Shown: piece after piece, positions 1 through 8,665 of the stretch | Layout: every line of letters begins with the position of its first letter | How positions within the stretch are numbered: position 1 is the first letter of the stretch | Notes under the pieces: generated by a model | The model's database searches: none | Told to the model about the DNA's origin: nothing | The model's input: only the letters and a program-made list of their open reading frames with translations | NCBI GenBank assembly: GCA_038326025.1 | Contig: JBBQJP010000005.1 | Location: 55,424 to 119,423 of the forward strand | Origin: CAISIP01 sp038326025 | Lineage (GTDB): Bacteria > Pseudomonadota > Gammaproteobacteria > Burkholderiales > Burkholderiaceae_C | DNA: 64,000 nucleotides | Reading direction: 5' to 3' | Translations under genes and position numbers: made by a program

Positions 1-312
1 ACGGCGCAGACGCCCACGACGCTTGCCGCGTTGACGCAGGCCATTGCCGACGACGCGCAGCGTGGCTACGGCATCAGCGAGGGTGGCTTTGAATCCGCGA
101 TATCGACCATCGCTGCGCCGGTTTTCGACGACCACCAGCGTGTCTCGGCCGCCGTCAGCGTGACGGTGCCGGCCCCGCAGGTCGATGCGTTATTGCGCGA
201 CGAACTGGTGGCGCAGGTGCTGGCGGCGGCGCAGCGCCTGTCGCAATGCATCAGCCACCTGCCATCCGTCAGGTCTACCACTCCCTATTTTTCGCAGAAG
301 CACAAGGCATGA
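1..312 (+). CDS. IclR-family regulator, C-terminal fragment
   Basis: The open frame runs in from base 1 and ends at a TGA at 310-312, so only about 103 C-terminal residues are visible. They read like the end of an IclR effector-binding domain: a GYGISEGGFESAISTIAAPVFD stretch corresponds to the segment just before the last beta strands, followed by the usual SAAVSVTVPAP strand and a closing helix. The helix-turn-helix lies outside the window. Its stop overlaps the next start (ATGA at 309-312), so regulator and enzyme are translationally coupled. That suggests it controls the catabolic run downstream, which is inference. Confidence 0.82.
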   Translation, partial: TAQTPTTLAALTQAIADDAQRGYGISEGGFESAISTIAAPVFDDHQRVSAAVSVTVPAPQVDALLRDELVAQVLAAAQRLSQCISHLPSVRSTTPYFSQKHKA

Positions 313-1976
313 ACAACGGCAACCCACGCATCACCGTCGGCGAACTCGCTGTACGTTTCCTGGAACTGCAAGGCACACGTGCCGCTTTCGGGGTCATCTC
401 CATTCACAACATGCCGATCCTGGACGCATTGCACAAGCGCCAGAAGATCCGCTTCGTGTCCGCCCGCGGCGAAGCCGGCGCCTGCAATATGGCCGACGCC
501 TATGCGCGTGTCAGCGGCGCGCTGGGCGTGTGTATCACCAGTACCGGAACCGGCGCCGGCAATGCCGCCGGTGCGCTGGTCGAGGCACTGACCGCCGGCA
601 CGCCGATGCTGCACCTGACCGGCCAGATCGAGGCCGAGTACCTGGACCGCGACCTGGGCTTCATTCACGAGGCGCCGGCCCAGCTGGCAATGTTGCAGTC
701 GGTCAGCAAGGCGGCGTTTCGTATCCGCAATGCCGCCACAGCACTGGCCACACTGCGCGAGGCCGTACGGCTGGCGCGCACGCCACCGTGCGGACCGGTG
801 AGCATCGAGATTCCGATTGACGTACAGGCCAGCTTGCTGGATCTGCCGGGCGATCTGGCGCCGGTTGATATTGCGCCGCTGCTGGCCGACACCGCGCAGA
901 TCGACACACTGGCGCAAAAGCTCGGGGCAGCGCGCCGTCCGATGTTGTGGCTCGGCGGTGGTTCGCGTGGAGCGGCCGATGCGGTGGCGCGCCTGGTCGA
1001 GCTGGGCTTCGGTATCGTGACGTCGGTGCAGGGCCGCGGCATTGTGTCGGAAGATCATCCGTCGACGCTGGGTTCGTACAACCTGCAAAAACCGGTGGAA
1101 GATTTCTACCAGACCTGCGACACCATGCTGGTGGTGGGCTCGCGCCTGCGCAGCAACGAAACCTTGCGCTACAAGCTGCATCTGCCCAGGAACCTGTACC
1201 GCATCGATGCCAATGCCCTGGTGCAGAACCGGGGCTACACCAGCGACTATTTCGTGCAGGGGGATGCGGCTGCGACCTTGTCGGCGTTGGCCGACCGGCT
1301 CGAGGGCCAGATGCAGATCGACCCCACGTTTGTCAGGGACCTGCAGGCAGCCCGCGCGTTGGCGGGGCAGCAGGTTGATGCGGCGCTGGGCGCCTATGTG
1401 CAACTCAAGAACGCCGTGTCACGCCAGGTCGACAAACGTTGCTGGTGGGTGCGCGACATCACCTTGTCCAACAGCATGTGGGGCAATCGCAGCCCGGTGC
1501 TGGACAACCCGCGCGGCGGCGTGCACGCGCTGGGCGGCGGTATCGGCCAGGGGCTGGCAATGGCCATCGGCACCTCGGTGGCCGACACCACCCATGCGCT
1601 CGGACGCAAGACGGTGGTGCTGGCCGGCGACGGCGGCTTCATGCTGAACCTGGGCGAGCTGGCCTGCGCGGTGCAGGAGAAGGCCGAGATGGTCGTGCTG
1701 CTGATGAACGACAGCTGCTACGGTGTGATCAAGAACATCCAGGACGACATCTATGGCAGCCGCCACTGTTATGTCGACCTGGTCAACCCGGATTTTGCGA
1801 CCTTGTGTGCCAGCTTGAAGGTTCCGCATCTGCGCCTGTCGGATCCGGCCCAGGCCGAAGCCACCTTGGAGCAGGCCTTGCAGATCCGGGGCGGCCCGGT
1901 GCTGGTCGAGGTCGACATGAAGGCCTGGGGTCCGTTCGCAGCGAAGTTCGCCGGCCCGATTCTCAAGAAAGACTGA
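309..1976 (+). CDS. ThDP-dependent enzyme (acetolactate synthase / decarboxylase-like)
   Basis: This is a 555-residue thiamine-diphosphate enzyme with the three-domain layout of the acetolactate synthase and benzoylformate decarboxylase family. The N-terminal Pyr domain carries the catalytic glutamate at about residue 55 (SARGEAGACNMADAYAR). The C-terminal domain has the GDG...N cofactor motif at about residues 439-470 (AGDGGFMLN, then LLMNDSCYG). I chose the ATG at 309, which overlaps the upstream IclR stop, over an in-frame ATG at 246 inside that gene. Decarboxylation or carboligation of a 2-oxo acid is expected. With an aldehyde dehydrogenase two genes on, 2-oxo acid to aldehyde to acid is a reasonable but unproven route. 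Confidence 0.85.
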   Translation: MNNGNPRITVGELAVRFLELQGTRAAFGVISIHNMPILDALHKRQKIRFVSARGEAGACNMADAYARVSGALGVCITSTGTGAGNAAGALVEALTAGTPMLHLTGQIEAEYLDRDLGFIHEAPAQLAMLQSVSKAAFRIRNAATALATLREAVRLARTPPCGPVSIEIPIDVQASLLDLPGDLAPVDIAPLLADTAQIDTLAQKLGAARRPMLWLGGGSRGAADAVARLVELGFGIVTSVQGRGIVSEDHPSTLGSYNLQKPVEDFYQTCDTMLVVGSRLRSNETLRYKLHLPRNLYRIDANALVQNRGYTSDYFVQGDAAATLSALADRLEGQMQIDPTFVRDLQAARALAGQQVDAALGAYVQLKNAVSRQVDKRCWWVRDITLSNSMWGNRSPVLDNPRGGVHALGGGIGQGLAMAIGTSVADTTHALGRKTVVLAGDGGFMLNLGELACAVQEKAEMVVLLMNDSCYGVIKNIQDDIYGSRHCYVDLVNPDFATLCASLKVPHLRLSDPAQAEATLEQALQIRGGPVLVEVDMKAWGPFAAKFAGPILKKD

Positions 1977-2043
1977 AAAATGCCCCCACGCTCACAATGT
2001 TCGCAGGACGTGCCTCGGCCAGAGGCCACGGCTCTTCGGCCTG

Positions 2044-2110
2044 TCCGACTCTGCACAGGCAAAGTCGGAGCCGCAGGACTCAGCCCCGAGGGGACCGTCA
2101 TTCCCCTCGG
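2044..2110. other. Two stem-loops in the leader before the aspartate dehydrogenase
   Basis: The 154-base gap before the next gene holds two perfect inverted repeats. TCCGACT (2044-2050) pairs with AGTCGGA (2063-2069), and CCGAGGGG (2086-2093) pairs with CCCCTCGG (2103-2110) around a 9-base loop. There is no T tract, so a simple intrinsic terminator is unlikely. It could be a partial terminator, a processing site or a dispersed intergenic repeat. Confidence 0.45.
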
Positions 2111-2130
2111 AACGGCCGGGCGGTACTGAC

Positions 2131-2919
2131 GTGCGCGAAGTCACCCTGATCGGTTACGGCGCCATCGGGCGCGCGGTGCATGCGGGACTGCGGGGCCATG
2201 CCGGCGTGCGCATCGCGTCTGTGGTCGTACACGCGGACAGTGTGGCCGAGGTGCAGCAACTCGCCGGTGCCGGTGTGACCGTGACGGAAACGGTGCCTTT
2301 GGACGCTACGCTGGTGCTGGAATGCGCCGGCCATGGCGCCTTGACCGACCATGTGCTGCCAGCCCTTCAGCGTGGCATCGAGTGTGCGGTGCTGTCGGTG
2401 GGTGCCTTGTCGCAGACCGGCTTGGCCGAGCAGTTCGAAGCCGTGGCGCTACAGGGTGGCACTCAGCTGCATCTATTGCCGGGCGCCATCGGTGGTATTG
2501 ACGCAATTGCAGCGGCGCGTCTGGCCGGTCTGGACGAGGTGACCTATACCGGTCGCAAGCCGCCCCAGGGCTGGCGCGGTTCCCCGGCCGAAACATTGTG
2601 CGACCTTGATAACCTGACCGAACCGGTGCTGATACTGGAGTCGAGCGCGCGCGAGGCCGCTCGGCTGTATCCGAAAAACGCGAACGTGGCTGCAACCGTT
2701 GCGCTGGCCGGCCTGGGTCTGGATGCCACCACGGTGCGCTTGTACGCCGACCCCGGCGTGACGCAGAACGTCCACGAGATAAGCTTGCGCGGCGCCTTTG
2801 GCGAAATGCAACTCACGCTGCGCGGCAAGCCGCTGGCCGACAACCCGAAGACGTCGGCATTGACCGTGATGTCGGCGCTGCGATTCCTGAACAACCGGGT
2901 CAACCCGACCACCATCTGA
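2131..2919 (+). CDS. nadX: L-aspartate dehydrogenase
   Basis: A 262-residue protein of the NadX/aspartate dehydrogenase family (NAD-binding Rossmann domain plus DUF108 domain), which interconverts aspartate and iminoaspartate/oxaloacetate with NAD(P). The Rossmann motif GYGAIGRAV lies at residues 8-16. The C-terminal NPKTSALTVMSALRFLNN segment is the family signature. The start is GTG at 2131; no in-frame ATG fits the conserved N-terminus. In Burkholderiales such genes often sit in catabolic clusters rather than with NAD synthesis genes, as here between a ThDP enzyme and an aldehyde dehydrogenase, so the physiological substrate may be another amino or imino acid. Confidence 0.85.
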   Translation: MREVTLIGYGAIGRAVHAGLRGHAGVRIASVVVHADSVAEVQQLAGAGVTVTETVPLDATLVLECAGHGALTDHVLPALQRGIECAVLSVGALSQTGLAEQFEAVALQGGTQLHLLPGAIGGIDAIAAARLAGLDEVTYTGRKPPQGWRGSPAETLCDLDNLTEPVLILESSAREAARLYPKNANVAATVALAGLGLDATTVRLYADPGVTQNVHEISLRGAFGEMQLTLRGKPLADNPKTSALTVMSALRFLNNRVNPTTI

Positions 2920-2945
2920 GCTTGCCCAAGCACGATCCAGCGACC

Positions 2946-4421
2946 ATGAGCGACAACAAGATCCAGACCTCGATAGCCGGCCAATGGCGCGATGCCAGCG
3001 GTCCGGCGTACACCACTGAATACCCGGCCGACGGCAGCATCGTCGCGACCTTGCACGCGGCCACTGCGCAGGACGTGGACGAGGCGGTTCAGTGCGCCGA
3101 GCGCGCGCGCCAGCAATCCGCATGGGCCGGTCTCAAGCGCCATGAACGCGCCGGCATTTTGTACCGCATCGCCAGTGGCATCCGCGCGCGTGGCGAAGAA
3201 CTGGCGCAACTGCAGCGGCTCGACAACGGCAAGCCGATCAGTGAAACCCGCGCCCTGGTTGCCAGCGCGGCCGGTACCTTCCAGTTTTTCGCGTCGGCCT
3301 GCGAAACCTGGGAAGACACGATCACGCCGGCGCGTGGCGACTTCGTCACAATGAGTCTGCATGAGCCGCTGGGTGTGGTCGGTGCCATCACGCCGTGGAA
3401 TTCGCCCATCGCCAGCGAGGCGCAAAAGCTGGCCCCCGCCTTGGCGGCTGGTTGCGCCGTGGTGTTCAAGCCGGCCGAGATCACGCCGCGCATGGCGATC
3501 GAACTGGCGCGTATTGCCGAGGCCGCCGGTGTGCCGCCCGGCATCATCAGCGTGTTGCCCGGCAAGGGCTCGATCGTCGGCGACGCGCTGGTCAAACATC
3601 CGCTGATAAAGCGCATTGCGTTCACCGGCGGCACCAACGTGGGTATGGGCATACAGCGCCTGGCCGCCGAAAAGCTGATGCCGACCTCACTCGAGCTCGG
3701 CGGCAAGTCGCCCACCATCGTGTGTGCCGATGCCGACCTCGATCACGCCGTGGCCGGCGTGTTGTACGGCATCTTCAGCTCGTCCGGCGAATCCTGCATT
3801 GCCGGTTCGCGCGCCTTTGTGCATGCCAGTGTGTATGACGAATTCAAGGCGCGCCTGCTGGCCGGTGTGCAAAAACTGCGTGTCGGCGACCCGGCCAGCG
3901 AGCAGACCCAGATGGGGCCGCTGGTCAACATGGGCCACCGTGCCTCGGTCGAGCGTTATGTGCAGATCGGCCGCGACGAAGGAGGTCGGGTGCTGTTTGG
4001 CGGAGCGCGCCCCACTGGCGAGATGTTCGACAAGGGCAGCTATTACCTGCCCACCGTGATCGAGGAGCTGACCAACAGCGCGCGCATGTGCCAGGAAGAG
4101 ATTTTCGGCCCGGTGCTGGCGCTTTTGCCCTGGGATGATGAGGCCGATCTGCTGGCGCAATGCAACGACAACGTCTATGGCCTTGCCGCCGGTATCTGGA
4201 CACGTGACTACAAAACGGTCTGGCGGCTGGGCGCTGCCTTGCAGACCGGAACCGTCTGGGTCAATACCTACAAACAGTTTTCGGTCAGCACACCGTTTGG
4301 TGGCGTCAAGATGAGTGGCACCGGTCGCGAGAAGGGTCGCCTGGGCATACTCGAATACACCAGTCAGAAGAGTTACTACTGGGGCACGAACGAGGCCCCG
4401 ATCGCGTGGAGCATGGCATGA
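2946..4421 (+). CDS. Aldehyde dehydrogenase
   Basis: A 491-residue NAD(P)-dependent aldehyde dehydrogenase of ordinary family length. The oxyanion-hole Asn is at about 152 (TPWNSP), the general-base Glu at about 250 (LELGGKSP), and the nucleophilic Cys at about 284 (SSGESCIAGSR). The ATG at 2946 is preferred to an upstream TTG at 2922, because the first conserved segment begins just after it. The end overlaps the next start (ATGA at 4418-4421). It probably oxidises the aldehyde made by the ThDP enzyme or by ring cleavage in this cluster; the substrate cannot be read from sequence. Confidence 0.9.
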   Translation: MSDNKIQTSIAGQWRDASGPAYTTEYPADGSIVATLHAATAQDVDEAVQCAERARQQSAWAGLKRHERAGILYRIASGIRARGEELAQLQRLDNGKPISETRALVASAAGTFQFFASACETWEDTITPARGDFVTMSLHEPLGVVGAITPWNSPIASEAQKLAPALAAGCAVVFKPAEITPRMAIELARIAEAAGVPPGIISVLPGKGSIVGDALVKHPLIKRIAFTGGTNVGMGIQRLAAEKLMPTSLELGGKSPTIVCADADLDHAVAGVLYGIFSSSGESCIAGSRAFVHASVYDEFKARLLAGVQKLRVGDPASEQTQMGPLVNMGHRASVERYVQIGRDEGGRVLFGGARPTGEMFDKGSYYLPTVIEELTNSARMCQEEIFGPVLALLPWDDEADLLAQCNDNVYGLAAGIWTRDYKTVWRLGAALQTGTVWVNTYKQFSVSTPFGGVKMSGTGREKGRLGILEYTSQKSYYWGTNEAPIAWSMA

Positions 4422-5404
4422 AGGCAAATACAAAACACGGCAGCGCCATCGAGGGTATCGACGGCATCACCTATTCCACCGATCGCTGGGATGACGCTCG
4501 CCGCTTCTTCGGCGACTGGGGCCTGAAGGCGGTATCCGAGGACGCAAGCTGTCAGATCTGGGAGACGCTCAATGGCGCGCAGGTGCAGGTGCGCCGACCG
4601 GACGACGCGAGCCTGCCGTCGGCCATGGAAGCGGGCCCGACGATGCGCGAAGTGGTCTGGGGCGTAACCGATACGTCGGCCCTGGAGCCGATCGCACGGG
4701 CCTTGCAGTCGGCGCCGGGTTTCGAGGACCGGCGTGCCGTGGACGGTACGCTGGTTGCGCGCGACCCGCACGGACTCGGTCTCAAGTTCCAGGTAAGCAC
4801 CAAGCGCGCCATCGACGTGACCGGAGTGGCGACCAATCCCTGGGGCGATGTGCGCCGCATTGACACGCCTTCGCCGATTTACGACCATGCCGAGCCGGTC
4901 GAGATCGGCCACGTGGTGTTCTTCACCGACAAGCTCGATGCCATGGAAGCGTTTTACGCGGCATTGGGTTTTGTCACCTCCGACCGGTACCCGGGGCGGG
5001 GCGTATTCATGCGTTGCGCGCTTGAGGCCGGCCACCATGATCTGTTCCTGCTGGCGCTTCCTGGCAAAGGGCCGGGCCTCAACCATGTGGCGTTCACGGT
5101 GCGCGACATCCACGAGGTGTTCGGCGGCGGACTGCACATGAGCCGGCGTGGCTGGAAGACCCAGCTCGGCCCGGGCCGGCATCCGATCTCGAGTGCATTC
5201 TTCTGGTATTTCGAGAATCCCTGCGGCGGCCTGATCGAATACAACGCCGACGAAGACCACCTGACCGGGGCCTGGACCGAGCGCAGCTTCGAACCCGGCC
5301 CGACCGTGTTCGCTGAGTGGGCGATCGATGGCGGCATCGATGGCAACACGCGGCGCCAGCCCAACGTGGCGGCCTCCGGCAAATTTTTGACTGAAAAGAA
5401 GTGA
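4418..5404 (+). CDS. VOC-family protein with two glyoxalase-like modules
   Basis: About 328 residues with two vicinal-oxygen-chelate modules, as in type I extradiol dioxygenases. The N-terminal module starts GIDGITYSTDRWDDARRFF. The C-terminal module starts near EIGHVVFFTDKLDAMEAFY, and GLNHVAFTVRDIHEV follows. His in IGHVVFF and LNHVAFT and Glu in GLIEYNADED sit where metal ligands are expected. The ATG at 4418 overlaps the aldehyde dehydrogenase stop. Together with the Rieske oxygenase downstream this suggests hydroxylation and cleavage of an aromatic compound, but dioxygenase activity is inferred. Isomerase or binding roles are also known in the superfamily. Confidence 0.75.
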   Translation: MKANTKHGSAIEGIDGITYSTDRWDDARRFFGDWGLKAVSEDASCQIWETLNGAQVQVRRPDDASLPSAMEAGPTMREVVWGVTDTSALEPIARALQSAPGFEDRRAVDGTLVARDPHGLGLKFQVSTKRAIDVTGVATNPWGDVRRIDTPSPIYDHAEPVEIGHVVFFTDKLDAMEAFYAALGFVTSDRYPGRGVFMRCALEAGHHDLFLLALPGKGPGLNHVAFTVRDIHEVFGGGLHMSRRGWKTQLGPGRHPISSAFFWYFENPCGGLIEYNADEDHLTGAWTERSFEPGPTVFAEWAIDGGIDGNTRRQPNVAASGKFLTEKK

Positions 5405-5405
5405 C

Positions 5406-6428
5406 ATGAATTCCACTACCCCACGACACCGGCAATTGTTTCGCAAGGCACTGACAGGTCTGATCTTGTTGTCGGTCAGCGCGCTGGCCTTGTCGCAGAC
5501 GACGAACCTCGCCACACCGACGGAGAAGTACCTGGCGCAGGAGCGTTTCAACGTGATCGCGCCGTTCCCGCCGGGCGGACCTATCGACAGTCTGGCGCGC
5601 ATTTTTGCGGACGGCCTGAGCAAGAAGTACGGCCAACCGGCCGTGGTCGAGAATCTGCCCGGGGCGGCTGGCAACATCGGCATCGACAAGGTCAAGCGCG
5701 CCAAGGGTGATGGCCGCACCCTGCTGGTGGTACCGGCCGGCAATCTGACGATCAACCCGACGCTGATGCCGAACTTCCCGTTCAACATTGAACGCGATTT
5801 CGTACCGATCACGATGCTGGCCAGGGCGCCGAACGTGCTGGTGGCGCATCCGTCGACCGGCTTCAAGACGGTAAAGGATCTCATCGCCGCGGCCAAGGCG
5901 AAGCCGGACACCTTGTCCTATGCCTCGCCCGGCGTCGGCAGTGGCCTGCACCTGGCCGGCGAGTTGTTCAAGCACCAGGCCGGCGTGGAGATCCTGCATG
6001 TGCCGTACAAGGGCACGGGGCCGGCGCTCAACGACGTACTGGGCGGCACGGTGCCGCTGATGTTCAGCAACCTGCCCGCCACGCTTGCGTCGATCCGGGT
6101 TGGCAAACTGGTGGCGCTGGGTGTGACCGAGGCGCAGCGCAGCCCTGCCGCGCCCGACCTTCCGACGCTGGCCGAGCAAGGGGTGCCCGGCGTGGTTGTC
6201 ACGTCCTGGTATGGCGTGTTGGCACCGGCGGGCACGCCACCTGCGGTGGTCGAGCAACTGGCGAAGGATGCCAAGGAGTTTTTGAACCAACCCACGGTGA
6301 GCGAATCGCTCAAGGCGCAGGGTTTGACCGAATCCGCCATGACGCCGGCCGCGTTTGCCGAATACATCCGCAACGAGACAGCCACCTGGGCCGGCATCAT
6401 CAAGGCGCGCAAGATCGTTGCCCAATAG
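5406..6428 (+). CDS. Bug-family periplasmic substrate receptor (TctC-like)
   Basis: A 340-residue tripartite tricarboxylate transporter receptor. It has a basic N-terminus and a hydrophobic segment (residues about 15-31) that look like a Sec signal. The family landmarks are FPPGGPIDSLAR, the VVENLPGAAGNIG loop and the later VPYKGTGPALNDVLGG segment. The ATG at 5406 comes one base after the VOC stop, so it is in the same operon. No TctA/TctB follows here; the only permease pair in the window is at 13902-15927. It is either served by a distant permease or acts as a sensor-type orphan. Confidence 0.92.
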   Translation: MNSTTPRHRQLFRKALTGLILLSVSALALSQTTNLATPTEKYLAQERFNVIAPFPPGGPIDSLARIFADGLSKKYGQPAVVENLPGAAGNIGIDKVKRAKGDGRTLLVVPAGNLTINPTLMPNFPFNIERDFVPITMLARAPNVLVAHPSTGFKTVKDLIAAAKAKPDTLSYASPGVGSGLHLAGELFKHQAGVEILHVPYKGTGPALNDVLGGTVPLMFSNLPATLASIRVGKLVALGVTEAQRSPAAPDLPTLAEQGVPGVVVTSWYGVLAPAGTPPAVVEQLAKDAKEFLNQPTVSESLKAQGLTESAMTPAAFAEYIRNETATWAGIIKARKIVAQ

Positions 6429-6438
6429 GAGTTGCCAC

Positions 6439-6771
6439 ATGGACCAGAGTGCACCTGCGACCACCATGCTGCTGACCGTGGTCATGAAGCACCATGCCGG
6501 CCTCACGCTGGACGATGTGCAGTCGCGCTTGAAGACCAGTGACTGGTGGAAGCGGTTCCCGCCCGAAGGGGTGCGCATCGTGTCCTGGACCGTGGCCATG
6601 GGCCTGGGCCAGATCGTCACGCTGGAATTGCCACCGCATCTTTTGCCGGTCGTGAACCTGGAACTCGAGCGCTCCGCCTGGGGTGTGTTCGAGACCGCGT
6701 GTTATCCGAGTTATGACTTTGCGCCCGTGCGCGAACGCATTCGCGAGCGGGTCCGACAGGGCGGTCAATAA
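6439..6771 (+). CDS. Small hypothetical protein, possible dimeric alpha-beta barrel
   Basis: A 110-residue protein I do not recognise by name. The start is ATG at 6439, with AGGAG about seven bases upstream (6427-6431). The pattern of VVMKHHAGLTLDDVQSRLKTS, VRIVSWTVAMGLGQIVTLELP and VNLELERSAWGVFETACYP alternates helix and strand like ferredoxin-like (ABM-type) small proteins, but no catalytic motif is visible. It sits between a Bug receptor and a Rieske oxygenase in one transcription unit, so a part in the same catabolic route, for example as an isomerase or accessory factor, is possible. Confidence 0.6.
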   Translation: MDQSAPATTMLLTVVMKHHAGLTLDDVQSRLKTSDWWKRFPPEGVRIVSWTVAMGLGQIVTLELPPHLLPVVNLELERSAWGVFETACYPSYDFAPVRERIRERVRQGGQ

Positions 6772-6808
6772 GGCCCGCTCTGTTACCGAATTCGTCATTG
6801 TTTCTTTG

Positions 6809-6816
6809 AAGGAGGT
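6809..6816 (+). promoter_or_regulatory. Near-perfect Shine-Dalgarno sequence
   Basis: AAGGAGGT ends five bases before the ATG at 6822. This is the strongest ribosome binding site I noticed in the cluster. It supports the reality and start of the short gene that follows. Confidence 0.8.
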
Positions 6817-6821
6817 TTCCC

Positions 6822-7070
6822 ATGATCCCCATCGCCGCCGTATCCGCGCCTGTCGTGGCCAGCTACCTGGATCCACATCAGGCGCGCACCCGCAAACCCA
6901 CTGCCTACGAAGACCTGCTGGGCGACTCGATCGAGCGCGCCTTTGCTGCCGGACACCATGAACTGGACGCTCTGCTGCAGTACCTGAACACCGCAGGACC
7001 GCTCGGACCGGATGGCCAGCCCTGGAGCGCCGACAGTTTTCAGTCTGAAATGGCGCGCCTGGGCGCCTGA
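6822..7070 (+). CDS. Small protein, recombinase-like helix-turn-helix type
   Basis: An 82-residue soluble protein with a strong ribosome binding site. The DPHQARTRKPTAYEDLLGD segment followed by IERAFAAGHHELDALLQYLN and a final PWSADSFQSEMARLG helix resembles small proteins described as having a recombinase-like helix-turn-helix, often encoded beside Rieske oxygenases in betaproteobacteria (from memory). The helix-rich end could bind DNA or protein. It lies 22 bases before the Rieske gene and is likely co-translated with it. The function is unknown. Confidence 0.65.
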   Translation: MIPIAAVSAPVVASYLDPHQARTRKPTAYEDLLGDSIERAFAAGHHELDALLQYLNTAGPLGPDGQPWSADSFQSEMARLGA

Positions 7071-7092
7071 ACCGCATTAGGAGAACTCCATC

Positions 7093-8178
7093 ATGACGAC
7101 CAACCACCATCCCACCGAAGTCGATGCCTTGCTGGCCCGTGGCCTGCGCGATCTCTGGTATCCGGTATGTCCATCGTCGTTCGTCAAGGACTCGCCGATC
7201 TCGCTGCGCCGACTGGGCTACAAGATCGCCATCTGGCGCGATCGCGAAGGCAAGGTTCATGCGCTCGAAGACCATTGCCCGCACCGTGGAGCGCCGCTTT
7301 CCATGGGGGTGAACCTGGGTGACCGGCTCGCCTGTCCGTACCACGGCGTCGAAGTGCGTTGTGACGGCCGCGTCACCAAGGTGCCTGCAAGCCCGGGGTG
7401 CACGCTTGAAGGCAGCCTGGCTGCGCGCAGTTTCCATGCGAAGGAAGTGCATGGCGCCGTGTTCCTGTTCAACGCGACCGACCCGCACTTGGCCGAGCCG
7501 CCACCGCTGCGTCTGCCAGAGGAGATGATCAGCGGCGAATGGTCGGGTTTCCTGTGCTACACCGAGTGGGGCGCCGACTACCGGTATGTCGAAGACAACG
7601 TGATCGACCCGATGCACGGCACCTTTGTGCACAAGCAGTCGCATTCGATGAGCGAAGGCGACATCCACGCCAAGTTCCAGTTGCGCCGCACGGAACATGG
7701 CTTCATGTTCGAGAAGGCCGGCCAGCGTGGTGTGAATTTCGACTGGACCGAGTGGTGCGATACCGATCTGCACTGGATGCGGCTGGAAATTCCGTATCCG
7801 AAAACCGGCGGCCCGGGTGGTCCGTTCACCATTGTCGGCAGCTACACGCCCATCGTCGAAAACGTATCGGCGGTGTTTCACTGGCGGCTGCGCAAGCTCA
7901 GCGGCTGGCAGCGCAATGTGTGGCGCTTCCTGTACAAGAACCGGCTCGAGGCGCGCCATTGGGTGGTGCTCGAACAGGATAGGGTGATGCTGGAGTCGAT
8001 GGAGCCCGACGCCAACCAGCGCGAGCATCTGTACGAACACGATGTCGGCGTGTCCCGGCTGCGTCGGCACAAGCAGAGCCTGGCGCAAAAGCAGATCACT
8101 GCCGCCAAATCTGCGGCCGATGCCAAGGTCGCGGCTGCAGTGCCGGCGGGCGCGCACGCCGCTACGGCCCAGGCCTGA
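7093..8178 (+). CDS. Rieske non-heme iron oxygenase, alpha subunit
   Basis: A 361-residue aromatic ring-hydroxylating oxygenase. The Rieske [2Fe-2S] ligands are C62 and H64 (CPH) and C81 and H84 (CPYH). The catalytic mononuclear iron site has H175 and H180 in DPMHGTFVHKQSH, with an aspartate at 172 and an Asn/Asp-rich lead-in. It resembles single-component-type or alpha3-type enzymes such as phthalate and vanillate oxygenases. No ferredoxin reductase or beta subunit lies next to it, so electron transfer partners must be elsewhere. The C-terminal tail is Ala-rich. The substrate is unknown. Confidence 0.9.
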   Translation: MTTNHHPTEVDALLARGLRDLWYPVCPSSFVKDSPISLRRLGYKIAIWRDREGKVHALEDHCPHRGAPLSMGVNLGDRLACPYHGVEVRCDGRVTKVPASPGCTLEGSLAARSFHAKEVHGAVFLFNATDPHLAEPPPLRLPEEMISGEWSGFLCYTEWGADYRYVEDNVIDPMHGTFVHKQSHSMSEGDIHAKFQLRRTEHGFMFEKAGQRGVNFDWTEWCDTDLHWMRLEIPYPKTGGPGGPFTIVGSYTPIVENVSAVFHWRLRKLSGWQRNVWRFLYKNRLEARHWVVLEQDRVMLESMEPDANQREHLYEHDVGVSRLRRHKQSLAQKQITAAKSAADAKVAAAVPAGAHAATAQA

Positions 8179-8203
8179 GTCGGATCAAAGCGGTGTGACC
8201 ACG

Positions 8204-8641
8204 ATGAGTGCAATACACAAGGTCGTCGCGCGAGCGGTGCCCGATCTTCCAACGGCCAGCTGGACCAACGGCTGGCGCATCGGCGACGAGATCGTGCTCT
8301 CGGGCATGACCGCGCATCCAGCCAGCCGCGACATGGCGGCGGCCGGCCGTCCGCTGGACACCTACGAACAGACGTTGCGGGTGCTGGGCAAGATCGCGAC
8401 GCTGGTGGAGGCCGCCGGCGGCCATCGGCACAACATCATCAAGACCGTGGTCTATGTGACCGACATCGCCGACAAGGACGCGGTGGGCCGGGCGCGAAGG
8501 GATTTTTTCGGCGACGTGTATCCCTGCTCGACATTGGTGGCGGTGTCCGCGCTGGTTTTTGCGGAGCTCACCGTCGAAATCGACGCCTGGGCGCGACTCG
8601 ATGTGGATCTGCGTGCGGCCACCCCGATGCCGCTGGGCTGA
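8204..8641 (+). CDS. RidA/YjgF-family protein
   Basis: A 145-residue Rid-family protein. It has GDEIVLSGMTAHPA near the N-terminus, a central helix with NIIKTVVYVTDIADKD, and AVSALVFAELTVEIDAWARL near the end. Canonical RidA hydrolyses enamine/imine intermediates through an Arg in an R-x-x-V-x-V motif. Here the matching strand reads STLVAVSALVF, so that Arg appears absent and a specialised catabolic Rid role is more likely. The ATG at 8204 is 25 bases after the Rieske stop. Confidence 0.85.
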   Translation: MSAIHKVVARAVPDLPTASWTNGWRIGDEIVLSGMTAHPASRDMAAAGRPLDTYEQTLRVLGKIATLVEAAGGHRHNIIKTVVYVTDIADKDAVGRARRDFFGDVYPCSTLVAVSALVFAELTVEIDAWARLDVDLRAATPMPLG

Positions 8642-8665
8642 TACGACGTACAGGATAGAACTGCC

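Noticed and set aside
285..1403. Long open frame antisense to the ThDP gene
   Set aside because: High-GC shadow frame; low-complexity Arg/His-rich translation, no ribosome binding site, and the sense gene has clear catalytic motifs. The same applies to other long antisense frames, for example at 6400-8157 and 40335-41954.
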